A DNA stretch of 64,000 nucleotides from Incumbomyces delicatus (Eukaryota; Ascomycota; Eurotiomycetes; Chaetothyriales; Trichomeriaceae). Below the pieces are notes generated by a model. The model ran no database searches. It was not told the origin of the DNA and saw only the letters and a list, made by a program, of their open reading frames with translations. Position numbers and translations under genes: made by a program. The stretch lies in the NCBI GenBank assembly GCA_017655985.1, contig JACJVS010000003.1, positions 186,001-250,000 on the forward strand, written 5' to 3'. This document shows positions 52,780 to 63,965 of the stretch, piece by piece; within the stretch, counting starts at the first letter, position 1; every line of letters begins with the position of its first letter.

Positions 52780-55717
52780 CGAACCAAGGTTCGCTGCTTG
52801 GGGCGGCTGGACGCAGAGGGCATTTCTGTTGGGTCCCCAGGGTGGAGTGATCTGAACTTAGGTCAGAACCGAATCAATGGAAGACTTGATCGAAGCGCAG
52901 ATCGAAAGTATGGGCCAGATTCAATCGACAGGGTGATCAGGAACCCAGCAAAGAAACCGAAGAATCGGGAAGCCTCTGAAACAGACTTGACGGATAGAAC
53001 GAGGGGCGAGATTTGAAGCGTCGACCACATTCGTCTCCATGATCGAATGGTGAAGTTGGTTGATCCATGGCTCCAATAGCCGTCAATAAACGTTACATAC
53101 CTTGTAGCCCACTTGATTGTGCGTCGATTAAGCTGATTATGTGTGTGTGCGTGCGTTTTGAGGATTGTTACATTGGTAAGACTCTCGCCTCCAAGCCGCT
53201 TGAGTAAACTTAGGGAATGACCATGGTACAAAAGGATAAGCGGGTAGTACAAGGCACACCCATGTAGATATAGCCATCGACAGACTGCAATAATGAAACC
53301 AATTACGCAAATGGTATTGATGCGAATTGAACGCTCTGGGAGTGTATGCGAGTATCAAGTGAGAGGTGATTTTTCGCAAATGCAGGATGCATCCTGAAGG
53401 CAGGCCTGCACCATTTCTCACTATGAGGAGGACTCCACCAACCTCTTAGGAGCAAAAGTATTATCGGGTCTCCTGGCTTGGATCAGCAATTCTCGACTAT
53501 AACGAACAGGATTTGATGGAAGCTTGGTTCGAATTTGTCGCTGTTGCACGTAAGATTGCTGATTTTCAAGCAATAGAGAGCAGCGAATAGAGTGGAGTTG
53601 TGAATACCATAAATGGCCTTGTCGGATCTCAAGGCACAGCTCAAACTCCGATGGTGCCATGTCTACACTACCCCTTCCATTACCAACCATCGGGCTTTGC
53701 CTACCCAATATCTTTGTTGTGTTGGGTTGGTGCGGCGAAGGAGCAACTTCATGCGCTTTCCGGGCGACGAAGCTATGCACGTCTTCAAGGTGAAGTGGAC
53801 CGGTTCTTTATAACGTGTCTAAAAAGACTGGCAGAGCGCATATTGCAACATGAAAGGCTTCAGTGGCGATCGGGAACGTCGGACCCCTTTGAAAGCTCGG
53901 GTGTATCTGGTGGGGTCCAAATGGTTGGTTTGAAGATGGTGAATCATCGAGCTGTTCGGTTGACAGAAGTAGGCCTCCCCTCAGCATCTCCTCGAAGTCA
54001 TAACAATCTGGGAGATTTTGGTTGAATAAGTCTCCTACACCACAAAACTTGAGAGTTTGCCAAGGTAGTCTATACGTAGACGCATTAAGGAGCGCCAAGA
54101 GCGATGAGGGCGTCGCTGAAGCTTGCAGACTTTAAACATGGCCTTTTGATCATGAGTTGTTCAGCACATAATGAATATAGCAACCTGCGACTGTGATTTT
54201 GACTTGCAGAAGCAGGTGCTGGATTTTGGAAGTAATATGGAAGGCGTTGCATCAGGGTGATCCGAGCAGAGTCCTGAAGGCACCGAATAGAGACAGTTTT
54301 CTTGCTTGATCTGTTGTACGGGCTTGAGTAGTGCATTTGTTAACATAGGCACACTCAATAAGTCTTCTTTGAGATGTTAGACATGTGGTATCTTTTCGTT
54401 GAGTTTCCATATCTTGGATGTTGTAGAAGATCAAAGCGGCCTCTTTGTTTGGAATAGGATATTACCATGTAAAACTTGTAAACATGAACGTCATGAGCCT
54501 TGAGCATCCGCTCATCGCGCTTTGCGCTAAACCAGTCATTACCTGAAACTTTGACGCTGAAGTCATACTCACGCTGGCCCTTCGTATACTATGCAACACC
54601 CGCTGACCGGCTCTAAAAGCTAATCTGCTCAGCCATCAGCTCGATTATCCAGCAGGCACGAAAGAGCATCGTGGGTTTCCATGGTTTGAACATTTGACAA
54701 TGCACACAAGGAAGGTTCGTAGTTGACCGTCAGCGTTCATGCGAGTTTTTATGAAGAGCTTTCTAGCGTTAGGTACCTAGAACAACTGAAGCTTTTTAGC
54801 GCAAATAAATAAGCGAAGGTGATGAGGTGTAAGGGCAAGAATATGGTAGTATTTTCATCGTTATTTGCTCTAGTCCTTGCCCGCTCATTCTCTAGCTCAT
54901 TGTCAGCCACAGGATGATCTTCTAAAGCAACACCCGAGGAGCAGAGAGAAACGTTGGAGGCGGTTGATTGAGGGTCACAGAGAGGAACGACAGTCAACGC
55001 AAGAGACAAAGCTCTCGGTAGTGACTGCGTCATCTATGATCATGAAAATAGTAAATAGAACCATGACAATAGGTAGAACAGTGGTTGACAACTTGACATC
55101 AAGGGAATCATCCTGTGTCGGAGCTTTCTATGTGTGCAATAATTAAACAACTCGATAGTCCTCATTTGAACGGAATTCTCGTTTGAACCGTGTTTTGTAT
55201 CAGGATTTGAGATCAGAGCCACGGATAAGTCAGAGTATTCCTCACTCAGAAACTGCGGAGTCGATCAGTACTCCTTAGCGAGTGGTCAGTATGTCGTTAG
55301 TAGCTCCTCCAATGACTAAATGTTCGATGGTGGTCACTGATGGAGAACCGGTCAGCTCTGGGCACCGACTTGCTGAGTTGAAATTTCCTGATTAGCGTCA
55401 CTGGCCACGACGCCAGAGTAATGTTTGATTGGCGTAGGAGGCAAAGCCGTTGTGGGTGATCAAATTCGGAGCATCACACTGAACAGCGCTCGAGAGGCTT
55501 GCATTTGACCAGGAAGCTGACTAAGCTTGTGATTCGGCAAATTGCGTGTCACCACTTTTACCTCGGCATCTCGATTCAGCGCATCTTACTACCAGAATAC
55601 GTTCTCGATAGAAATCTCTTCCTTCAGATAGATTGGCGTTTTGGAGGGAATACTGTTAATGTGACTGAACATCGTGAGGAACCCAGTCTGCAGTACCGGA
55701 TCTAGGGCACAAATACC
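52780..55717. other. Long gene-poor divergent intergenic region
   Basis: About 2.9 kb between two divergent genes, the longest gap in the window. ATG frames such as 53613-53813 (66 codons) and others under 145 codons show no domain or splicing pattern that joins them. An AGGTACCTAG sequence at 54771-54780 resembles the dispersed palindromes. It may hold extended promoters, a non-coding RNA or decayed sequence. Confidence 0.5.
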
Positions 55718-56904
55718 ATGCCTTTCAACACAGAGTTAACCCGCCGGCTCGGCATAAGAAGTGAGCATTGGCAGTAAATGCGATGGGCCTTTCACTGACC
55801 CAGATACAGTACCCGTCGTCCAAGGTGGCATGCAATGGGTCGGTTATGCAGAGCTCGCATCAGCAGTGTCCAACGCCGGCGGTCTTGGAATCGTGAGTGC
55901 TCCATTGCTTCTCTCGCCCACCTCCCATCTCGTAGTCACATTTGTCCAGGTCCCAGCACATCCTGGATGAGGCGCACAGGTCTAACACTGGATTCTAGCT
56001 CACAGCTCTCACCCAGCCTACGCCAGAAGACCTCCGCAAAGAAATTCGAAAATGCAAAAGCATGACCTCGAACCCTTTTGCCGTAAACATCACTTTACTC
56101 CCCGCAATCAATCCGCCTCCCTACACCGAGTATGCGCAAGTAGTAATTGACGAAGGCATTCGCATCGTGGAGACAGCAGGGAATTCGCCAGGTCCCATCA
56201 TTAAAATGCTGAAAGAGCAAAACACAATCATTTTGCACAAGTGCACCACAATCCGACACGCAGAGTCTGCTGTCAAGCTCGGTGTAGACTTCCTGAGCAT
56301 CGACGGCTTCGAATGTGCGGGACATGTGGGCGAGCATGACATCACGAACTTCATCTTGCTGAGCCGAGCAAGGCAGACGCTGAAGGTGCCATTTATTGCA
56401 TCCGGCGGGTTCGCCGACGGCCAGGGTCTTGCCGCTGCGCTTGCGCTTGGAGCAGAAGGTATCAATATGGGAACTCGCTTTATGTGCACGGTAGAAGCAC
56501 CAATTCACAGGAGTATCAAGCAGGCCATTGTGGACGCGCAGGAAACTGACACGGATCTGCTGCTGCGACGGTGGAGGAATACCTCTCGCCTGTTCAGGAA
56601 CAAGGTCAGTCAAGCGGCGCTAAAGATCGAGAAGGAGAGCACCACTGGAGAGTTCAAGGAAGTCCAGCCCTACGTGGCTGGTTCCAGAGGGCGCCAGGTG
56701 TTCTTGAACGGGGATAAGGACTATGGTGTGTGGACAGCTGGACAGGTGATCGGTCTGATTCATGACATCCCAACTTGCGACGAGCTCGTGAATAGGATCG
56801 AGGTTGAGGCAGTAGAAGCGATTGATAAGTCTCGGAGACTGTATGAGCCAGCTGGTCCCGGAGGCAACAAGCAGGGCCATGACCAGTTGCCGGCCAAATT
56901 ATAG
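55718..56904 (+). CDS. Nitronate monooxygenase (2-nitropropane dioxygenase family)
   Basis: Three exons: 55718-55760, 55810-55892 and 55999-56904, joined by introns of 49 nt (phase 1) and 106 nt (phase 0). The product is 343 aa. It starts MPFNTELTRRLGIRIPVVQG and continues GMQWVGYAELASAVSNAGGL, the class-typical FMN-binding N-terminus. The Gly-rich GFECAGHVGEHD segment places the likely catalytic base at His151. PFIASGGFADGQGLAAALAL and EGINMGTRFM form the phosphate-binding end of the TIM barrel. The enzyme oxidises alkyl nitronates such as propionate-3-nitronate with O2, protecting against this toxic metabolite. All main motifs seem intact. It converges with the acyl-CoA-ligase-like gene 111 bases downstream. 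Confidence 0.94.
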
Positions 56905-57015
56905 GGGGCGAGTTTTGTTAGTGTATGGTGGCTTTTTTGTAGACCTGACTATTTAGACTTTGCAAGTCTATCCGATTCATCATGCAAGACCCGTTCTTTC
57001 AGTATAGTTGATACC

Positions 57016-58825
57016 TTAGACTAGCACAAGAGTGTTGTCAACATCCACCTTTGCTCTCACGCCTTCCAACAGGACTCTCCCCGTCTCCTTACCCGAGACA
57101 GCTGGCCCCTTGACCAACACAGTTCCCACCCCGTCACTTTTACCCATTTCTTCCTCCTCTCCAGCCAGAGACAACTCCAAACTTGCGGCCACGGGGCCGA
57201 CACAGCTCACACCTCCTTTGTCCCTATAATCGAGTACATTGCTCTGTGCCACAAATCCAGCGACCTGTCCGCTTGTCAGCGCAAGACCAACACGCGCACA
57301 AAGAAGTATTCGTAGTTGCGCCATTGCATCCGAAGTGACTCGGTGTTCAGAGGAAACAGTATCTGGTTGGACTAGATACAACGTCTTCAGCTTCGAGAGG
57401 CCTGGAGGAAGATAGCTGGGCTGCATGGAAGCCTCAGGCATGTACCCCTGTGCAATTGCTCGGCCGGTTTTCCATGCGCTATATTTTGCGCCGAGGCCAC
57501 CTTCCGCCGCAAGCGTACTTATGTCTTCTAGGAAGTCTGGAACACACCGTCCATCGGCGATTATGTGAGTGGGCTTGAGTTTCTGTCTGGCAGATTTGGT
57601 CGCGCGCAAGAGGTCGATCTTTGGTCCAGAAACGGATGTTAAAATTAGAGTAGCCCCGGTAAACATTGTGAGCAGTGAGAAGCAGAGGGCGTAGCTTGCG
57701 CTGAGTGGCGTTGTTATGAGGACGCTCTCTGCAGCTGAGAATTTTTGAGTACGTGGAAAAGAGGACTGTATGGCTGCAGCGCCGGCCATGAGATTCTGGG
57801 TCACGTTAGCGGGAAATTCATTTAAAGCGATGTAGTGGCACTCACCCTTTGGGAGTATTCCACTGACTCAAGATTGCCAGATCTTGTTGGCCAAAGGGCA
57901 AAAATTGATAGAGCTTCATTGTCCTTGTCGAGTGGTAAGACCTGATTCGGGACGGTGCCGCTCTTCTCTTTGACCAGTTCATGCCAGGTGCAAACATCTA
58001 TCTTCCCTCCGAAGCCTTCTGGCACTTCAGTCCAGTCGAGATGCTTACTGCCCGCTTTGGTGACCCAGACCACACGACGAATGGATGTGTTCCTGGACAA
58101 AAGCGTCTCGAGGGCAACGGAACCTGCTTCAGCAACAAGAGTGTCGAAATCAGCCCCACCAAGGAGGTCGCTGCTGACCGTGGGATCCTGATTAAAGGGC
58201 ACGAGGATTGGAGAAAACCCATAAAAGGCTCCAGCTACACGAATTGATTAGCCACTTTGCCTATCAAAGGTGACCGTCACCTACCGAGGACTGTACACAA
58301 CAATTCGACAGAGTTCGACAGGTAGACGACAACTTTTCTGCCACCAACATCTTTAATGTGCTTTCCAAAAGTATTGATATTGGACGTTAATTCTTTCAGA
58401 TCGTGCTCAACAGTTTTCTCAGTGCCTAAGACAGTAATGATTTTGGCAGACGGAGCGGTAGAAGAGCCGTTTTCCTGTTGTGTGCCTTCTACGGCTTGTC
58501 GCCAAATATCACGAAGGTCGCCATCCCGTCCCGAAGTCCATTTCGGGGCTCCCGGATCCTTGATGCCAAAGCCCGACTTCAGTGGATAGCCATATGGGAT
58601 CTCAATAGATCTGTAGACAGCTGACTCTCCTGGCTGTCGGATCGGAGAGGCTTGCGCTTGTCGTGCGAGGAGAAATGGATGAGTATCTGGATCTTTAGTA
58701 GTGAAAATTGGGTAAATAAGGACGAATAGTAGCAGCCCCGCGATGAGAGTGCTAGCGATATTCCATTGCCCAAAAAATGTACCAATGGCTTCATCAACCT
58801 TGGTGATGATACCTGGTTCGGACAT
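57016..58825 (-). CDS. Membrane-anchored ANL-fold (acyl-CoA ligase-like) protein, probable pseudoenzyme
   Basis: Three exons: 58825-58285, 58234-57846 and 57795-57016, joined by introns of 50 nt each (phases 1 and 0). The product is 569 aa. A single membrane helix (IASTLIAGLLLFVLIYPIF, ~23-41) precedes a long-chain acyl-CoA-synthetase-like region: HPFLLARQAQASPIRQPGES, GYPLKSGFGIKDPGAPKW and DGDLRDIWRQAVEG. The usual ATP-binding P-loop (YTSGTTGxPK type) is replaced by ALWPTRSGNLESVEYSQRN, without the Thr/Ser-Gly-x-Pro-Lys pattern. I find no YGxTE motif, no TGD motif, and no C-terminal lid domain. It is therefore likely non-catalytic or divergent. The frame, splicing and hydrophobic core are preserved, so it looks like a functional protein rather than a decaying gene. 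Confidence 0.82.
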
Positions 58826-59483
58826 TTTGAATGGATGTTATTAAACGACAAACTCGGTTCAGCCACAACGATGGTGTGCTAGAGGAAGATGATGATATTC
58901 TATTGCGATCGCAATCGTGATGTTGCCAAGACCAATCGAAGCTGACCCTCTTTTTGACTAGCTGGGAGTGGTGGTCTCACTGTCGGTAGGTTCCCAGTAA
59001 GGTACATTTTCAGGCGGTTGACCTATCACTGAGTAGCTAGGATATATACCTAGGTAGTGTATCCGTATTACGTAACCGGAGTTTGCCTTCGTTCAATGGT
59101 TAAGAGATCGAATTACATTTCAACCTTAATCTGAGGATACTTCCGATATTATAGTTAAACCTTAAACGAAGTTGCGCATCTTATCTGCACCATGGGCTTT
59201 GTAAAAGTACTTCTTTTCATCTGCAAATCTAGAATTTCTCAGTTTAGCAAATAGGTAACCGCATGCCTATAGCCCTCATGCTCAACATCCTTCACATCGC
59301 TCTCCAGATCCATTGCCTACGGCGTTAGACAGTCTTCGAGAATTATCTATTGAGATCGTTAGCTATGGGTCCTCAACTGGCTTATCCGTTTACACACCCT
59401 CGTTATCCTCCAGCCTCTGCTTCAGTGCGAGGGACAGAGGCCTGATCCGCTGGCGGAAGGCCAAAGGTCGATATGATACTCAC
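58826..59483. other. Intergenic region with palindrome patch
   Basis: 658 bases between two minus-strand genes. The segment 59041-59080 contains TACCTAGGTA (59047-59056) and CCGTATTACG, the same words as near 40.1 kb. No gene seen. Confidence 0.55.
59041..59080. repeat. TACCTAGGTA / CCGTATTACG palindrome patch
   Basis: A perfect TACCTAGGTA palindrome at 59047-59056 is followed within ten bases by CCGTATTACG, related to the CTCCGTA-N-TACGGAG arms at 40109. It is part of the dispersed intergenic palindrome set. Confidence 0.75.
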
Positions 59484-60254
59484 TCATTTTCGCTTGATTG
59501 GAGGCACAAGTTGGACTTTGTCATGCCATGAGCACAATATCTCTTTCGCCCTCACTTCTGCTCTCGTAACATCCCCATGATTACCTTCTCTGGAACTAGG
59601 CGTCTTAACTCCGATGTATCTAGCCCGTACATAGTCATGAATTAAACCTTTATCGAGGTTGAATGCGGACTTGCTAACGGAGTAGGGTTGCTGTTGACAG
59701 GCCTGCCGATGAATCTCTCTCTTGTCTCGGTAGGGCATCCGTGGATAAGCCTTGTCAAGACTTTTCCATAGCCTCTTGCAGAGCGTGGATCTTCTAGATG
59801 AGAATTCAGCCTGGACCAACTTATAGGTATTAATCGGGACATGAAGTCCAATTTGTGTGGCGAGTCTTCTCTTGCTTTTGGGTCGATAGACTGCGATGAC
59901 CTTGTTTGCCAGCTCTCGACAGCTTCTGGTGATAAAGGCATTGCCCGAAGGGACAAAGACATAGCCCTGTGGTGGAACACACGGCGCGAACACAATCTCC
60001 TCCCCATGACGATTTCGGTAAATTTCGTGACGTTCTGACTCTTTCAAACTCCCATCGATTCGTTTGCTTCCAGCGTCGACGTGGATCGATGAAACATCAA
60101 ATGTCAGCCTTGAGCATGTCGATAAATGCCGTGCTACCAGAGGCCCACGAACTACATGGCCCTTGGCTACTGTAGAGTTGTGGACTCCTGGAACAAGAAT
60201 TGGGAGTACAAATCTTTCACTGGCCTTTCTAGCGAAGAGCAACTGAGGAAGCAT
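59484..60254 (-). CDS. DUF2293-like protein (256 aa)
   Basis: A single exon from ATG 60254. The first ~50 residues are basic and hydrophobic with few acidic residues (MLPQLLFARKASERFVLPIL, VVRGPLVARHLSTCSRL), which could be a mitochondrial presequence. The middle has GYVFVPSGNAFITRSCREL, a compact motif common in fungal DUF2293 proteins. The C-terminal half is helical and rich in Arg/Lys (KRLWKSLDKAYPRMPYRDKR), ending in a DYVRARYIGV...REGNHGDVTRAEVRAKEILCSWH segment that fits the DUF2293 core, where a basic helix follows a YVR-H/A-RYT-type motif. The family's role is unknown. The assignment is from memory and moderate. Confidence 0.7.
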   Translation of the reverse strand: MLPQLLFARKASERFVLPILVPGVHNSTVAKGHVVRGPLVARHLSTCSRLTFDVSSIHVDAGSKRIDGSLKESERHEIYRNRHGEEIVFAPCVPPQGYVFVPSGNAFITRSCRELANKVIAVYRPKSKRRLATQIGLHVPINTYKLVQAEFSSRRSTLCKRLWKSLDKAYPRMPYRDKREIHRQACQQQPYSVSKSAFNLDKGLIHDYVRARYIGVKTPSSREGNHGDVTRAEVRAKEILCSWHDKVQLVPPIKRK

Positions 60255-60487
60255 TTTGGGTCTGTCCTTTCAACGTATGTCGACTCTGCTTGTTGTTCGA
60301 GAAGTAGTGAGAATGATTTATGATTTACGATCGAGTTCTACTTTGGACAGCCCGTGCCTAGTATACTACTACCGGAATAGCTGTACCAAAATTATGAAAC
60401 TACACTGGTTCTCAAGGAAGAGATGCTATCCAATTCCAGACTTTTCACGGGTGAGGCTGAAACGAAATTTCAAAGATCCCTGTCAAG

Positions 60488-62024
60488 CTAAATTCCCGAC
60501 GCTTTAACCCAGCCAGCTATTCGGTGAGGCGCCTCCCTCTGCGGCTCATATCGTTTCCCTGCTCTGGTTCTGGTCACCCATGACTCTACGTTAGCCACAG
60601 CACTCTCAGGTGATTGTCTATGTTCTAACAACAGCGACAAGACATCTGCCGGACTGAATTCCAATTCCGGCATTCGAGTCCTCAGCAAGCTGCCCGACCA
60701 ATTATGCTCAGAGGCACCTGGCTCTTCGAGGGCGATGTAGAAGAGCCGACCAATAGTTGCCTTGTTAGCCAGTCGGACCTCGATCTTCCGGTCTACCCAG
60801 CCCGGCCGAATGTGTGCCTCATCCAGTCGGTCGAGGTAATTTGTTGTCATGATGAGAAGCCGGCCTTCTTGTGATCCCACACCATCAAGGGCGTTTAGAA
60901 GCCCTGACAAAGTCACCCTACTTCTTTGCCGGTCCGAACGGCCTGACATGGACTGTGGCTCTTGCTCTTCCTCATCCTGGGATCGATTTGGAGTAGCAAC
61001 ATCAACGTCCTCCAAAAGAATGACACAGTGCTGCGGGAGCTTTGCAAAAAGACTGTTGAGAGTGTTATCGTCTACACTCGCAAGGTTCAAACTTAATCAT
61101 CCAGCTCAAAATATCCCGCAATCGACAAGCTGAGGCTATTTTCCCAGTCCCAGGAGGTCGGAACTGCAGGTAGCCACGCCAGTAGCGAATTCCACGCGTG
61201 GTGTACCATTCCCGAGAAGTCGGAGCAAGAAAATTGGCAATGTTATTCAATAAGGTTTCTTTCTCCTTGTCGTCGTGGAGAACAGTTGATATGGGCCGAT
61301 TGTCTCTTGTCTTGGATGCTTCCCACTTGCCATTCCGAACATCGAAGACCAATGTCTTGCCTCGGAGATGCCCTAAATACTTCTGGCCACTCTCTTCCAA
61401 CAGGCTTTTCAATACCTGAAAGAACCATCTGAGGCATGAAATTGAGACCTCCTCGCTCTCTCGCAAGACAATTTGGTCGCCCTTCTTCTCTATGCGGCGA
61501 AACTTTACCAGCCCGTTACTATAACAAAACCAGAACTCTCCATTCCAGGGTGTTTAGAGTAGGGCCTTCCTTTTTGAACCACCCTGGTATAGCATGTGCT
61601 CTCTTTTGAGGTTTATATTGACAAGAAATGAGCGGCAGGCATCAGAGAAAGGCTGAGCAGACACCAAAACAGGAGCATTTCATGTACTGCCCCGTTACAC
61701 GAGACGCGTACGATTGAAGCTATCGAATGTGAGATCACGAATGAATTCTCAGAGAGTGGCTGACTAAGGTAAGTGCCAATAAAGGGTACGGATATACTAG
61801 TAACTATGTCTGCACGCATATGATATAAGTCCAAACAGAGACAGCAAGGGAACGATCGCACCCAAGTTCAATCCAAGACATTGAAGGATAGCAAGAGAGA
61901 TGCGGGAGAATCCGGGGAAGAGCAAGTCCAGGGTCGATGCATGACCGCAGACTAGGAATGGCTGTGTGAGGGAAGTGACATTGTCTCGGACCATGTTCGC
62001 GGTTAGCAGAAGGATATTACCCAT
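60488..62024 (-). pseudogene. Frameshifted BCS1-like AAA ATPase pseudogene
   Basis: Pieces of a single fungal BCS1-like protein lie in order but in different frames on the minus strand. They are: an N-terminal membrane part (62024-61797, STLDLLFPGFSRISL); a BCS1_N segment (~61860-61670, VHEMLLFW); a continuation in a third frame (~61672-61550, VSAQPFSDACRSFLVN); then 61555-61110 (GEFWFCYSNGLVKF through PPGTGK); and finally 61090-60488 (NLASVDDNTLNSLF, Walker B VILLEDVD, LLNALDGVGSQEGRLLIMTT). At least four frame changes or stops separate them. Walker A reads RPPGTGKI rather than GPPGTGKT/S, and HIRPGWVD replaces HIRPGRVD. One break could be an unrecognised intron, but not all. BCS1 paralogues translocate or remodel mitochondrial membrane proteins; this copy should be dead. 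Confidence 0.85.
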
Positions 62025-63101
62025 AACATATGCTGCGGTGAATGTAATCGGGGAATGCCGCAGAATGTGGCAAAGATTGAACTCGAATGCTTGTCTTCAA
62101 TCCCCTGGAAGAATTTTTGGGATGGTTTCGAGGGTTTATAAGCCTTGACCCATTCAGATAGGAACACAAAATAAAACGCGGGTGCAGTTAACGTAAATCG
62201 GAACACATAACCTGAAGCTGCGTGACGCCATTAAGCGATATCTGAGAGCTTGCATGTAATAGCTTTAACATTCAGATGTTGTGCAACAATGCAAATGATC
62301 TCGTTCTCACTCTCAAGCAGCAGGACGATCAGATCAATCCTTCTCCTAGGACGTTCCAGCTCCTGGAGTACTGTATGTCGTCTTCATCGGCTAGAGCATC
62401 TGATAGCGTGATTTTCTTCCCAATGAGCGTATGCCGTCTGTGAGGGAGATCCATTGATGTCAAATATTCGCTAGCAAAAGAGGAGATTAGAGCCGCAAAT
62501 TCAGTAGATGATATTCCAGAAATCAGTACACCAGCATTTCAGTCGCGTAGTCGTCGCTGTGTTATTTGTATCATCATCGAAGCCTTAACCTGTGTAGCGA
62601 CTGTGTAGATCGATATTTGGGAGAAAAGTCCTTTTACCAAACGAGGGGGAGGCTCGTGGGACGGAAGAGCAGGAATCGCACGCTGCAATTGTTCCTTTCA
62701 GGGAGTTGCATCAAAATATTAAGATGCTGCCCTGAATAAACGACCACCGCGCAAAATCTTTGCTCCGGTGTAATGATAGGGGGATTTAAGCTGTTGTAAA
62801 GGCTAAGGGCTGGATCATTCGCTACATAGTGTGCCTTGCACCAAGCCAGCCAGTCTCCTTTTTCAACGAGATGATAAGGAGTTTTTTGTGGTGGGATGTC
62901 GTTCTAGCAGATCGCCTGTATTTCAGCAAAAATGATCTGTGCCACAAATAGAATGGCTTTTCTCTTACCTCCATTGTTGCGTATAGCGCCTTGCCTGATC
63001 TTTTCTTGCGGATGCTCGACCGAGAACTCGGCCGCATTTACACTCAGTTTCCAGTACAATATCTATATAACCGAATACTCTACATAGCCTATCGCGGCAC
63101 T
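62025..63101. other. Intergenic region
   Basis: About 1.1 kb between the BCS1-like pseudogene and the last gene. No supported frame. It may hold decayed upstream sequence of the pseudogene. Confidence 0.5.
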
Positions 63102-63965
63102 TCACAATGTTTTCAGCATGTTCTCAACATCTTCCATTATCAGCAAACACCTCCTAGGTTTGTTCCCGACCAACGGCTCAATATCCCTCCTGCCAGTGGC
63201 TATTCGATCTTGAATGATTTTGAGCTGTTGCTGCAGGGCGACAGTTGTTTTGACGTTATTCGCTTTGCCCAAAGAAGCCTGCATGTCGACTTTGGCCGCA
63301 AGACTCAATGCGCAGTAAAGCACAGAGAGATCTTGCATTGTCTGAGCAGCTCGAAATTCGGTCTTGAGTGAAGTTGCGTGGACGGGCCGATCCTCGTGAG
63401 AGCTACCGAGTGCAAGCAGTTTCTGGACATCTTTCGCCACTGCTCCATCGACATCTTGCCCTCCATTGTTCTGCAAGGCATTTGCAGAGACGAACGACAG
63501 TTTGACGGCTGTCACTAACAGATCCCGTCTCATATCGGCATAGATTGGCATTCCTCCATCCAGCTCTTCTTTGATTTGACCTCCACAATGGTCTTTTGCC
63601 TCTAACAATAGCAGCACCTGTTGCATTGTCCTCGCCGGTTCCGCAGTTCGGAACTGGTCCAAAACGCCTCTATGAAAAGCACCAACAAGGAGTTCTCTAG
63701 TAGGAGCTCTCATGCTCAGCGAAAACCCCGTTCTCGTCACCATGGTCGCAGCCGCAACTAGGCTATGCCACCTACCTTCACCCTGAGTATTCGCGATTCT
63801 TGCTAGTTTCTCCAACCAGGCAGGGTCAACTTGGATCCGGGCTTGACGCAGCCCCTCGAGAAAGGGTATTAAGTTATCCCATGCTGCAGGACTCGGATCA
63901 TTTGCCAATGCTTCGCCAATAAGCCGAAGACTTTTTTTCTTGTTTGGTTTGTCGTGGCGTCTCAT
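63102..63965 (-). CDS. Helical orphan protein, probably 5'-incomplete in the window (287+ aa)
   Basis: The open frame runs from ATG 63965 to a stop at 63102. The protein is almost entirely helical, with repeat-like pairs such as SPAAWDNLIPFLEGLRQARI, WLEKLARIANTQGEGRW, LLVGAFHRGVLDQFRTAEP and DLSVLYCALSLAAKV, as in TPR/PPR-like solenoids. Just upstream, TTAAATTACAG immediately before CCT ATG resembles a splice acceptor, so the true start may be in an exon outside the window. I recognise no family. A mitochondrial gene-expression role, common for fungal solenoid orphans, would be speculative. Confidence 0.72.
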   Translation of the reverse strand: MRRHDKPNKKKSLRLIGEALANDPSPAAWDNLIPFLEGLRQARIQVDPAWLEKLARIANTQGEGRWHSLVAAATMVTRTGFSLSMRAPTRELLVGAFHRGVLDQFRTAEPARTMQQVLLLLEAKDHCGGQIKEELDGGMPIYADMRRDLLVTAVKLSFVSANALQNNGGQDVDGAVAKDVQKLLALGSSHEDRPVHATSLKTEFRAAQTMQDLSVLYCALSLAAKVDMQASLGKANNVKTTVALQQQLKIIQDRIATGRRDIEPLVGNKPRRCLLIMEDVENMLKTL

